DNA of 64,000 nucleotides from contig CAWIMW010000001.1 of the NCBI GenBank assembly GCA_963837365.1, forward strand, positions 558,001 through 622,000. Reading direction: 5' to 3'. The translations under genes and the position numbers were made by a program. Below the pieces are notes generated by a model. The model made no database searches and was not told the DNA's origin. It saw only the letters and a list, made by a program, of their open reading frames with translations. Shown here piece after piece: positions 57,637 through 64,000 of this stretch (its first letter is position 1; the number at the start of each line of letters is the position of its first letter). The stretch is from CAWBXL01 sp963837365. GTDB taxonomy: Bacteria; Acidobacteriota; Terriglobia; Terriglobales; Acidobacteriaceae.

Positions 57637-58242
57637 CTAGACCGGCAGGTGCAGCCGCCACGCAATATAGCTCCCCGCCTCACGAATTACAGCCTGCGCT
57701 CGCAGCACCGCAGTTCGCGGTCGCGAATCCGGACGCGGCGCGACGTAAACCTTCATGCCTTCATGCTCCATCAGCTTACGGATGCGAAATACGTGATATT
57801 CGTCACTGACCGCAACACAAGTGCGCATGTGATTGGCGCGCATGATCACCGCGACCCGCTCCGCGGACTGCGCGGTATCCGATCCCAGCGTCTCCGCAAT
57901 CAGATTTTCTTCGGGAATGCCGCGATGCATCAGGTAGTCGCGGCCCACTCCGCCTTCGCTGTATTTGGGATCGTTGCCGGAGCCTCCCGTGGTAATTACC
58001 ACCGGAGACACTCCACGCTGAAAAAGATAGAAAGCATGGTCCAGGCGGGCACGCAGAACAGGAGAGGGGCGGCCGTCATATTCAGCGGCCCCGAACACGA
58101 TGATGGCGTCAGCCGGACGAACTTCGTGCTGCCAGGATTCCCTCACCACCCAAAGGCAGGTCCAGCCGAACCAGAGCAGGAACAAGAATAGAGACAACGC
58201 CAGCAGCTTCAGGAGCCCATGGTGTTTGGCAGACCCACTCAT
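57637..58242 (-). CDS. YdcF-family (DUF218) membrane-anchored protein
   Basis: A 201-residue protein with one N-terminal transmembrane segment (LLKLLALSLFLFLLWFGWTC) and a DUF218 domain: ADAIIVFGAAEYDGRPSPVL, ARLDHAFYLFQRG, VITTGGSGNDPKYSEG, DYLMHRGIPEENLIAETLGS, DTAQSAERVAVIMRANH and CVAVSDEYHVFRI. The family is linked to envelope assembly (SanA/YdcF/ElyC); ligand unknown, possibly S-adenosylmethionine or a lipid carrier. Start ATG 58242 overlaps the tsaC stop (ATGA), so it is translated in coupling with tsaC. The frame extends upstream within tsaC only as a shadow. Confidence 0.85.
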   Translation of the reverse strand: MSGSAKHHGLLKLLALSLFLFLLWFGWTCLWVVRESWQHEVRPADAIIVFGAAEYDGRPSPVLRARLDHAFYLFQRGVSPVVITTGGSGNDPKYSEGGVGRDYLMHRGIPEENLIAETLGSDTAQSAERVAVIMRANHMRTCVAVSDEYHVFRIRKLMEHEGMKVYVAPRPDSRPRTAVLRAQAVIREAGSYIAWRLHLPV

Positions 58243-58886
58243 CCCTGCGCAAAAAACTCCGAAATCTCCTGCGAGGAAATCGCCCCTTGCCGCAGAACGT
58301 ACCAGCGTTTTTCTTCGTCGGTGAGGTCCACGATGGTGGAAGCAATGTCCCGAGGCGAGGTGCCTCCATCTACGATGATGGAGATGCGGTCCTGAAGCTG
58401 CTCCCGCACGGCCAGCGCAGTCGTGCATTCCGACTCGCCGCTCAGGTTCGCTGAAGTGGCCGTGATAGGAATGGCCGCGGCCCTGACTACTTCCAGGGGA
58501 ATCTTGGCGCTGGGGATACGCAAAGCCACGTTGCCCGTATTGGCGGTGACTTTCAAAGGAAGCCGTGACGAAGCCTTCACAATAATGGTCAGCGGCCCTG
58601 GCCAGTAGCGTCGGGTGAGAGCATAAAACTCGTCGGGCAGCGGCTGGGCCAGTTCTTCCGCCTGGTCCACACTTTCGATCAGCAGGGAAAGCGGTTTGTG
58701 GCGGGAGCGCGACTTAATGTCATACACGCGGTCTACCGCACGTAAGTTGAAGGGATCAGCCGCCAACCCGTAAAAAGTATCGGTGGGCATGCCCAGCACT
58801 TCGCCGGCACGGATCTGGTCGGCGGCGTAACGAATCAGTGAAGTTTCCGGACTTTCAGGATTTACCTTGAGGATTTCAGCGCGCAC
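58239..58886 (-). CDS. tsaC: Threonylcarbamoyl-AMP synthase (YrdC/Sua5 family)
   Basis: A 215-residue enzyme that makes threonylcarbamoyl-AMP for the t6A modification of tRNA. Sequence blocks: GEVLGMPTDTFYGLAADPFN, AVDRVYDIKSRSRHKPLSLL with the KxR/SxN nucleotide-binding set, RRYWPGPLTIIVKAS, GNVALRIPSAKIP and ITATSANLSGESECTTALAV. It lacks the C-terminal Sua5 domain, so it is the short YrdC/TsaC type with a C-terminal extension (SIIVDGGTSPRDIASTIVDL). GTG 58886 has GGGGG upstream and suits the family; TTG 58964 would be longer. Divergent from the TrmH-family gene. Confidence 0.88.
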   Translation of the reverse strand: MRAEILKVNPESPETSLIRYAADQIRAGEVLGMPTDTFYGLAADPFNLRAVDRVYDIKSRSRHKPLSLLIESVDQAEELAQPLPDEFYALTRRYWPGPLTIIVKASSRLPLKVTANTGNVALRIPSAKIPLEVVRAAAIPITATSANLSGESECTTALAVREQLQDRISIIVDGGTSPRDIASTIVDLTDEEKRWYVLRQGAISSQEISEFFAQG

Positions 58887-58972
58887 TAAGCCCCCAGCCT
58901 CCGTGACTGTGGAAAACTGCGAAATTAAACATACCACATGCCACCACGCTGCACGCTGATCCAAAGGCAGGT

Positions 58973-59818
58973 ATGATTCTGCCTAGCCAACCCGTGAAAA
59001 AGACCTCAAAAACACCGGCTGACTCGCGTTTGCGCCGTATCGAAGGCCGCCATAATCCCCTGGTCAAAGAGCTGAGAAAGGCCTTTGCTCATGGCGAGCC
59101 CACCCCTGAGGGCTACACCGCCATCGAGGGCGTCCGCATCCTGGAGGAGGCCCTGCGCAGCAGCCTGCGTTTCCATGCAGTGTTTTTCAGCAATTCGGGG
59201 ATCGCCAAGGCCGAACGCCTGCTGCCTCAAATCGCGGCCCATGTGGAAACCCTGTTGCTCCCTGACAAGCTGTTCGCCAGCGCAGTACCCAGCGAGACGC
59301 CACAAGGCGTAGCTGCCTTGGTACGAGTCAGAGCATTCTCTTTGCAAGATGTACTGGCCAGATCAGAAGCCGGCCCGTTAGTAGTTATTGCCGGATTGCA
59401 GGACCCCGGCAATCTGGGCACGATCCTCCGTTCAGCCGAGGCCTTTGGCGCGGGAGGAGTGATCTTGGGCGAGGGGACGGTCCACTACTTGAATCCCAAA
59501 GTAATTCGCGCGTCGGCGGGCTCGGCCTTCCGCCTGCCGATAACTGCCAGCAAACTTGCAGACGCCGTCCACGCGATGCGGCATAAGCAAATACGGCGGA
59601 TAGCGACGTCTTCGCACAAGGGAATACCTCTTCGCGATGCCAACCTTAAAGGTCAACTCGCCATGTTCATCGGCAGCGAAGGAGCGGGAGTACCGCGTGA
59701 CTTGATCAGAGATATGGATGAATTTGTCGCCATTCCCCATTCGCCACAAGTGGAGTCGTTGAATGCCGGGGTAGCCGCCAGTATTGTGTTGTACGAAGCA
59801 GCGAGGCAGAAGTCATGA
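58973..59818 (+). CDS. TrmH/SpoU-family RNA 2'-O-methyltransferase
   Basis: A 281-residue SPOUT methyltransferase. An N-terminal substrate-binding domain (RRIEGRHNPLVKELRKAFAH, GVRILEEALRSSLRFHAVFF) is followed by the knotted SAM domain with its three motifs: QDPGNLGTILRSAEAFGAGG, FIGSEGAGVPRDLI and IPHSPQVESLNAGVAASIVL. It methylates a ribose in rRNA or tRNA; the exact position is not readable. ATG 58973. The stop at 59818 is 6 bases before the perfect inverted repeat at 59825-60006, after which rarA begins; read-through to rarA is possible. Confidence 0.9.
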   Translation: MILPSQPVKKTSKTPADSRLRRIEGRHNPLVKELRKAFAHGEPTPEGYTAIEGVRILEEALRSSLRFHAVFFSNSGIAKAERLLPQIAAHVETLLLPDKLFASAVPSETPQGVAALVRVRAFSLQDVLARSEAGPLVVIAGLQDPGNLGTILRSAEAFGAGGVILGEGTVHYLNPKVIRASAGSAFRLPITASKLADAVHAMRHKQIRRIATSSHKGIPLRDANLKGQLAMFIGSEGAGVPRDLIRDMDEFVAIPHSPQVESLNAGVAASIVLYEAARQKS

Positions 59819-59824
59819 AAATTC

Positions 59825-60006
59825 TCACCACAGAGGCACAGAGACACAGAGAAAATCCAGAAGAAAAAGACCCGAGAACTGACGGGATCATCCCTAGAGA
59901 AACCTGTTGGCCTATTGATCAATTTCAACGTTGCGTTCCTTACCAAAGGCATAATTCGAATGGTTTTATGAATGGTGTTCTCTGTGTCTCTGTGCCTCTG
60001 TGGTGA
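59825..60006. repeat. CCACAGAG-family inverted repeat with 124-base centre
   Basis: Arms 59825-59853 and 59978-60006 are perfect 29-base reverse complements (left begins TCACCACAGAGGCACAGAGA). The 124-base centre has no gene and no similarity I can see to the GxxExxY gene. The left arm begins 6 bases after the methyltransferase stop, and the right arm ends 7 bases before the rarA start codon. Confidence 0.88.
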
Positions 60007-60013
60007 AAGGTTT

Positions 60014-61342
60014 ATGGGTTTATTTCAATCTATCCCGAACAAAGATAGCGACACAGACCGCACCCGTCCCCTCGCCGACCGCATGCGTCCGCGCACGCTG
60101 GACGAGTTTGCTGGACAAGAACACCTAATTGCCCCCGGCAAGCCCCTACGCACTCAAATCGAACGCGACGACCTGGGCTCTCTGATCTTCTGGGGGCCAC
60201 CGGGCACAGGCAAGACCACACTAGCCCAAATCATCGCCCGTATGAGCAAGGCCGAGTTCATCGAATTTTCTGCCGTGCTCACTGGAATCAAGGAAATCAA
60301 GCAAGTCATGGCCGACGCCGAGCGAGCCAAGCAGTACGGCACTCGCACGATCGTCTTTATCGACGAAATCCATCGTTTCAACAAAGCTCAGCAAGATGCC
60401 TTCCTGCCCTACGTGGAGAAGGGCAGCATCCGCCTGATCGGCGCCACCACCGAGAACCCATCGTTCGAAATCATCTCCGCGCTGCTCTCCCGTAGCCGAG
60501 TCTATGTGCTCAAACCGCTGGCGGAAGACCAGATCGTAATGCTTCTGAAACGAGCCCTTGCCGACGAAGAACGTGGCTTGGGAGCGAAGAAGCTGCATGC
60601 CGCAGACGAGATTCTCGCCAAGATCGCCGCCTATTCCAGCGGCGACGCGCGCAGCGCCTATAACGTACTGGAAGTGGCCGCATCCCTGGCCGGTGAGAAC
60701 GCCGAAATCTCCGACGAAATTATTCATGAAGCTTTGCAGAAACGCGTCCTGCTTTACGACAAGACCGGCGAAGAGCACTACAACCTAATTTCCGCCCTGC
60801 ATAAGTCTGTCCGCAACAGCGATCCCGATGCCTCGCTCTACTGGCTGGGGCGCATGCTGGAAGCCGGAGAAGACCCGCTCTACATCGCGCGCCGCGTGGT
60901 CAGAATGGCGGTGGAAGATATTGGCCTAGCCGAACCCAACGCGCTCGCCTTGTGCATGGCCGCCCGCGATGCGGTGGATTTCATCGGCATGCCGGAGGGA
61001 AATCTGGCGTTGGCGCAAGCCGTGGTCTATCTGGCGGTCGCGCCCAAGTCAAACGCTCTATACACCGCTTACGGTGACGTGCAGGCCGACGTAGAGCGCA
61101 CCGCAGCTGAACCCGTCCCGCTGCACCTGAGAAACGCGCCCACTGGACTAATGAAGGGGTTGGGGTACGGACAGGGCTACCAATATGCCCATGATGTGGA
61201 AGGAAAAGTCGCTGACATGCAGTGTCTGCCCGACAATCTCCGCGACAGAAGTTACTACCGCCCGACGAACGAAGGCGTAGAAAAAAGAATCCGCGACCGC
61301 ATGGAAGAGATCAGGCGTCTGCGGTCGCAGAAAAATAAGTAG
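60014..61342 (+). CDS. rarA: Replication-associated recombination protein A (AAA+ ATPase)
   Basis: A 442-residue clamp-loader-like ATPase (RarA/MgsA/WRNIP1). MRPRTLDEFAGQEHLIAPG, WGPPGTGKTTLAQIIARM (Walker A), IVFIDEIHRFNKAQQDAFLP (Walker B), IGATTENPSFEIISALLSRS (sensor 1/arginine finger region) and the C-terminal tetramerisation part NALYTAYGDVQADVERTAAE ... DRSYYRPTNEGVEKRI. It acts at stalled replication forks with SSB. ATG 60014 follows GAAAGG, bases that belong to or abut the repeat arm; the frame opens upstream through the repeat. Confidence 0.93.
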   Translation: MGLFQSIPNKDSDTDRTRPLADRMRPRTLDEFAGQEHLIAPGKPLRTQIERDDLGSLIFWGPPGTGKTTLAQIIARMSKAEFIEFSAVLTGIKEIKQVMADAERAKQYGTRTIVFIDEIHRFNKAQQDAFLPYVEKGSIRLIGATTENPSFEIISALLSRSRVYVLKPLAEDQIVMLLKRALADEERGLGAKKLHAADEILAKIAAYSSGDARSAYNVLEVAASLAGENAEISDEIIHEALQKRVLLYDKTGEEHYNLISALHKSVRNSDPDASLYWLGRMLEAGEDPLYIARRVVRMAVEDIGLAEPNALALCMAARDAVDFIGMPEGNLALAQAVVYLAVAPKSNALYTAYGDVQADVERTAAEPVPLHLRNAPTGLMKGLGYGQGYQYAHDVEGKVADMQCLPDNLRDRSYYRPTNEGVEKRIRDRMEEIRRLRSQKNK

Positions 61343-61363
61343 CCAGATCGTGAGGCGAACTTC

Positions 61364-62308
61364 CTAGACAACTATGTAAGGCGGATTGAAATCCCCGCCT
61401 GCCCTGCGGCCCACAATCCAACGAAGCACATAGACGACTGCTGGCTCGGTGAGACCGCCGGAAAACGTGTTGGGGATTACTTCCAGTAATGTGTGACTGA
61501 TCACGTCTTTGTGGTAGTCAACGTCTGGCTCAACGACCACACACTTCACCCCACTGATGATTTTGGTGTCATCTTCATGAAATGTCAGCTGGACGTTGGC
61601 TTCATCAAACAAAATCTGTTTCCAACTGGCGGTGGCCCCGGGATGGAATACATCTAGACCCCTTCTCCTCAGCAAACATATGGTGAGCCGCAGCGTCCCG
61701 CACTACATCCACAATTTGGCGTCGCAGTACGCAAAAAAACGGTCTTGCGCAAGACTGTTGTCCCACTTCATTTCCTTGAGGTAATCCAGCGGTCCGCTGC
61801 CATCCGGAAATTTGATTTGTGCCAATGAGGAGGTAAGATTCAGTAAAGACGCCAGCGATTTCGGTTTATCTTCCATTAAATCGTTGTAGCGGTTCCGGGC
61901 CGTATTGGCGTCCACGCCATTGGCAAGAAATGGCAACACAATCTTGATTGCATCCCAGGATGCCTGGACGAAGTTGAAATTCGGGTTATTAGGCAGCAGC
62001 ATCAGATCAAGCGTCTGCGGTGCCTGCGGTGAAAGCTTAATCGGCGTATATCCGGCTTGCTGAAATCCCTTGGCGGACACGATGACTCTGTGGTTATCAA
62101 AAAGATTGTTGTGAAAAGGCACGTTGAAGGTCAACGAAGCCGCCCTTTTCATGGGTTCAGCAATCTCTTTGGTAGTCCCATCAAACACTCGGTAGAGAAT
62201 GTCAACCGGAGCCGAAAAGGGTTTCCGAGCTCCATCAAACACGTTAACAGTCAAGATGGACTGGTCTGGGGCAGGAAAAGGTGTAACAGCCATACGAACA
62301 AACTCCAT
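61364..62308 (-). pseudogene. Hypothetical protein with two compensating frameshifts
   Basis: From ATG 62308 (or 62293) the frame gives VTPFPAPDQSILTVNVFDGA, FDNHRVIVSAKGFQQAGYTP, SASLLNLTSSLAQIKFPDG-like text and DRFFAYCDAKL, then a TAG at 61703. In the shifted frame the text goes on as VDVVRDAAAHHMFAEEKG, after which the first frame resumes as LDVFHPGATASWKQILFDEA to VGRRAGGDFNPPYIVV. A missing G near 61712 and an extra T near 61665 explain it; intact length would be about 314 residues. Family not recognised; no signal peptide. The N-terminal part looks like a carboxypeptidase-regulatory-like beta domain. Confidence 0.7.
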
Positions 62309-62357
62309 TTCTGGGGGCCTAGAGGGGAACGCCAGATTACCACAGAACTAAGGATTT

Positions 62358-62771
62358 TCAACCGCCCAATCGCGCCTTGTGTTCTTTCAGGATGCAGCGG
62401 TCCATCATCACGAAAATGCCCGCCTTGCGGGCCTTTTCCGCCGCGTTCTGGTTGACTACGCCCTCTTGCATCCAGATCGCCGGGACTTTCAGTTGAATGG
62501 CCTGGTCTACCACTTCCTCCACAAACTCGGACCGCCGGAAGATATTTACGATATCAATCTTCTCTGGCACATCGAGCAGGTTGGGATAGGCCTTCTCCCC
62601 CAATGATCCATGGATCATGGGATTCACAGGAATGATGCGGTACCCATGGGTCTGCATGTAGGCCGAAACCCCGTGGCTGGGACGCAGGGGGCTGTTAGAG
62701 AGTCCGACTACGGCGATAGTTTTGGAACACTTGAGCAGTTCGGCAATCGGATCGGGTTGGGGAGAAGACAT
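62358..62771 (-). CDS. CoA-binding domain protein (YccU family)
   Basis: A 137-residue Rossmann-fold protein: CSKTIAVVGLSNSPLRPSHG is the nucleotide/CoA-binding loop, AYMQTHGYRIIPVNPMIHGS, EKIDIVNIFRRSEFVEEVVD and IWMQEGVVNQNAAEKARKAG follow as in the CoA_binding_2 family, ending VMMDRCILKEHKARL. It resembles the CoA-binding part of succinyl-CoA synthetase alpha but is a free-standing small protein of unclear role. ATG 62771; soluble. It is between the broken hypothetical gene and the next leftward gene. Confidence 0.9.
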   Translation of the reverse strand: MSSPQPDPIAELLKCSKTIAVVGLSNSPLRPSHGVSAYMQTHGYRIIPVNPMIHGSLGEKAYPNLLDVPEKIDIVNIFRRSEFVEEVVDQAIQLKVPAIWMQEGVVNQNAAEKARKAGIFVMMDRCILKEHKARLGG

Positions 62772-62802
62772 AGCAGCAACTATTCTACAAGCTCTGCGCG
62801 GC

Positions 62803-64000
62803 TTACTTCTTGGTTTCCACTTTCTGCTTAAAATTCTTTAGAGCCAGTTTCCGCACCGTCTCGGCAACTTCTTTATTGCCCGAAAGATGCTTCAGGTCCT
62901 GAACTAAAAGATGCTTCATTAACCCGAGCGACAGGTCCAAGGGGGTCCTGGGATTGAAGACCAGGTTCCGCACCACCGGATATAGCTTGGAAAAGCGCCG
63001 CTTCATGGGGATGGCGCGCAGCACCGCTTCCAGCACATTCTTTTGTGCCGCAAATTTTTCCACTTCACCGTCGGTGATCTTAGGCGATTGCAATACCGCT
63101 ATCGCCACCAGTTTGGTGCCATCGCGGATCAGGATGGAGCGTTCTTCCTTGGTCCCTTTCATGGCCAGCTGAATTCTTCCTTTTACATCCAGCTTGGCGA
63201 TCTTCTGCAATACGCTCCCGCGCTTCTCGTCCTCGATCACGTGATGCTTTTTGAGTGCTGATGGTTTTCTCTCGACTGGAGCCTCCGTCTTGGGTGCTGC
63301 CTCAGGCGCAGGTTCTGGCGTGGGTTCAGCTGCGGCTTCAACTTCGGGCCTTTCCGAATCAATTTCGTCGTACACGCCGCCAATGGCCTGAAATGGCTTG
63401 TTACCTTCTGCTGCAATCTCAGCCGAATGCTCGTTCAGATAGACATTTACTTCTTCGTCTGCCACGTCGGCATCGTCAGCCACTGCAACTTCGTCGCCGT
63501 CAAACACTCCCGTAACCGTTTCTCCTTCAGTCGTCAGAATTACTTCCCCGGGAACCGGGTCACTATCCTCAGCCGGCTGATCCATCGCAGGTAAATCTGC
63601 AATCTTTTTCTCGAGATGCTCGACCTTGTGGGCCGCCATGTGCGGATTCTTCTTCAACTCTTCCAGCAGCCGGGGAGATCGATTGATCCGTGGGCTTTGC
63701 AACATCGCCTCAATGATTTCCTTGGAGGACGTTGCCATCAAATCAACCAGCAAACCTTCGCGCACGGAAGGGTTCTCGAGCAAGGCAGGCAGCAAAGCAG
63801 GCCGCAGGTTATGCGGATTAATCAAATATTCCAGCACTTCTTTGGAGGTTTTCGGATTCGCCGCCGCCAACCGCGAGGCGGCCTCATCCCACGAGGCCAG
63901 CGTCATCCGTGCCTGCTGGCCAAAGATAGGATTCTTGACGGCGAGATGGACCAAAATTTCAATCATCTCTTCCGCTGGGACTTTAAGGGAGCCTCGCGAC
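62803..64000 (-). CDS. Hypothetical protein with helical repeats and acidic linker (5' end beyond window)
   Basis: At least 399 residues; the frame stays open at the right edge (SRGSLKVPAEEMIEILVHLA), so the true start lies outside and M at 63966 is internal. The N-terminal part is built of short helical repeats (EVLEYLINPHNLRPALLPAL; VREGLLVDLMATSSKEIIEA), a long acidic, Pro/Glu/Ala-rich middle (about 140-230) follows, and the C-terminal half again has helices (KLDVKGRIQLAMKGTKEERS; LVAIAVLQSPKITDGEVEKF; YPVVRNLVFNPRTPLDLSLG). It resembles acidobacterial DUF2336-like or HEAT-type scaffolds, but I do not recognise a specific family. Cytoplasmic, ends 32 bases before the CoA-binding protein start. 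Confidence 0.7.
   Translation of the reverse strand, partial: SRGSLKVPAEEMIEILVHLAVKNPIFGQQARMTLASWDEAASRLAAANPKTSKEVLEYLINPHNLRPALLPALLENPSVREGLLVDLMATSSKEIIEAMLQSPRINRSPRLLEELKKNPHMAAHKVEHLEKKIADLPAMDQPAEDSDPVPGEVILTTEGETVTGVFDGDEVAVADDADVADEEVNVYLNEHSAEIAAEGNKPFQAIGGVYDEIDSERPEVEAAAEPTPEPAPEAAPKTEAPVERKPSALKKHHVIEDEKRGSVLQKIAKLDVKGRIQLAMKGTKEERSILIRDGTKLVAIAVLQSPKITDGEVEKFAAQKNVLEAVLRAIPMKRRFSKLYPVVRNLVFNPRTPLDLSLGLMKHLLVQDLKHLSGNKEVAETVRKLALKNFKQKVETKK

Noticed and set aside
59815..60006. 63-codon frame MKILTTEAQRHRENPEEKDP
   Set aside because: It is the translation of the CCACAGAG repeat and its centre; no gene-like features.
1..64000. tRNA, rRNA or CRISPR arrays
   Set aside because: No cloverleaf with a CCA-ready acceptor, no rRNA words and no evenly spaced direct repeats with unique spacers were found by reading; tools could change this for tRNAs.

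Overview
The window (about 57% G+C by eye, all genes on one chromosome-like stretch with no phage, plasmid or rRNA signal) looks like a soil member of the Acidobacteriota, probably near Koribacter/Terriglobia. This is inference from gene content and style: tandem DUF507 genes, a secreted pseudo-matrixin protein, LssY-C and YfiT-type genes, leucine-degradation genes, many secreted carbohydrate enzymes, and very many short inverted-repeat elements between genes.

Layout. 1-3.4 kb: the N-terminal two-fifths or so of 2-oxoglutarate dehydrogenase E1 (cut by the left edge), a Kef-type antiporter membrane subunit and an exported LssY-C protein. 3.8-11.8 kb: a rightward run with a 3-methyladenine-DNA glycosylase, a B12-binding methylmalonyl-CoA mutase subunit, a methylcrotonyl-CoA carboxylase-type carboxyltransferase, HMG-CoA lyase, methylglutaconyl-CoA hydratase-like protein, acyl-CoA thioesterase and histidine ammonia-lyase, i.e. 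amino-acid (leucine, histidine) breakdown. A GxxExxY gene bounded by inverted repeats has been dropped into the middle. 11.8-16.7 kb: exported TPR protein, HD hydrolase, zinc-ribbon/XRE regulator, a DRE-TIM acyltransferase. 16.7-20.2 kb: a two-gene unit of a 980-residue secreted protein with a dead matrixin-like domain and a small NTR/TIMP-like exported protein. 20.2-30.7 kb: membrane methyltransferase, YihY, cold-shock protein, degenerate metallopeptidase-TPR protein, queG, two DUF507 genes, recJ, thiolase and HxlR regulator. 30.9-36.2 kb: saccharopine-dehydrogenase-like oxidoreductase plus acyl-CoA ligase, then a lipoyl carrier and the alpha and beta E1 subunits of a 2-oxoacid/acetoin dehydrogenase. 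36.3-43.6 kb: a decaying region with frameshifted gamma-glutamyltransferase, a broken small gene, a broken beta-propeller gene and a broken glycosyltransferase around intact pobA and aldo/keto reductase genes. 44.3-56.3 kb: a leftward saccharide-utilisation locus (two GH3 enzymes, esterase, AGE epimerase, Gfo/Idh/MocA oxidoreductase), with a divergent GAF-glucan phosphorylase fusion. 56.3-64 kb: YfiT-like protein, YdcF, TsaC, TrmH-family methyltransferase, RarA, a broken hypothetical gene, a CoA-binding protein and a protein cut by the right edge.

The most notable theme is repeat biology. At least six unrelated families of short inverted-repeat elements occur here. One family (arms reading roughly ACCACAGAGGCACAGAG) appears three times, each copy fitted between the stop codon of one gene and the start codon of the next, and one copy carries the PD-(D/E)XK-like GxxExxY gene, whose first codons are the repeat arm itself. 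Other elements provide the stop codon of the lipoyl gene, form a pair of 212-bp MITE-like copies in opposite orientation, and are read through as protein in recJ and queG. Other points worth attention are the GAF-phosphorylase fusion and the pseudo-matrixin/NTR-like pair.
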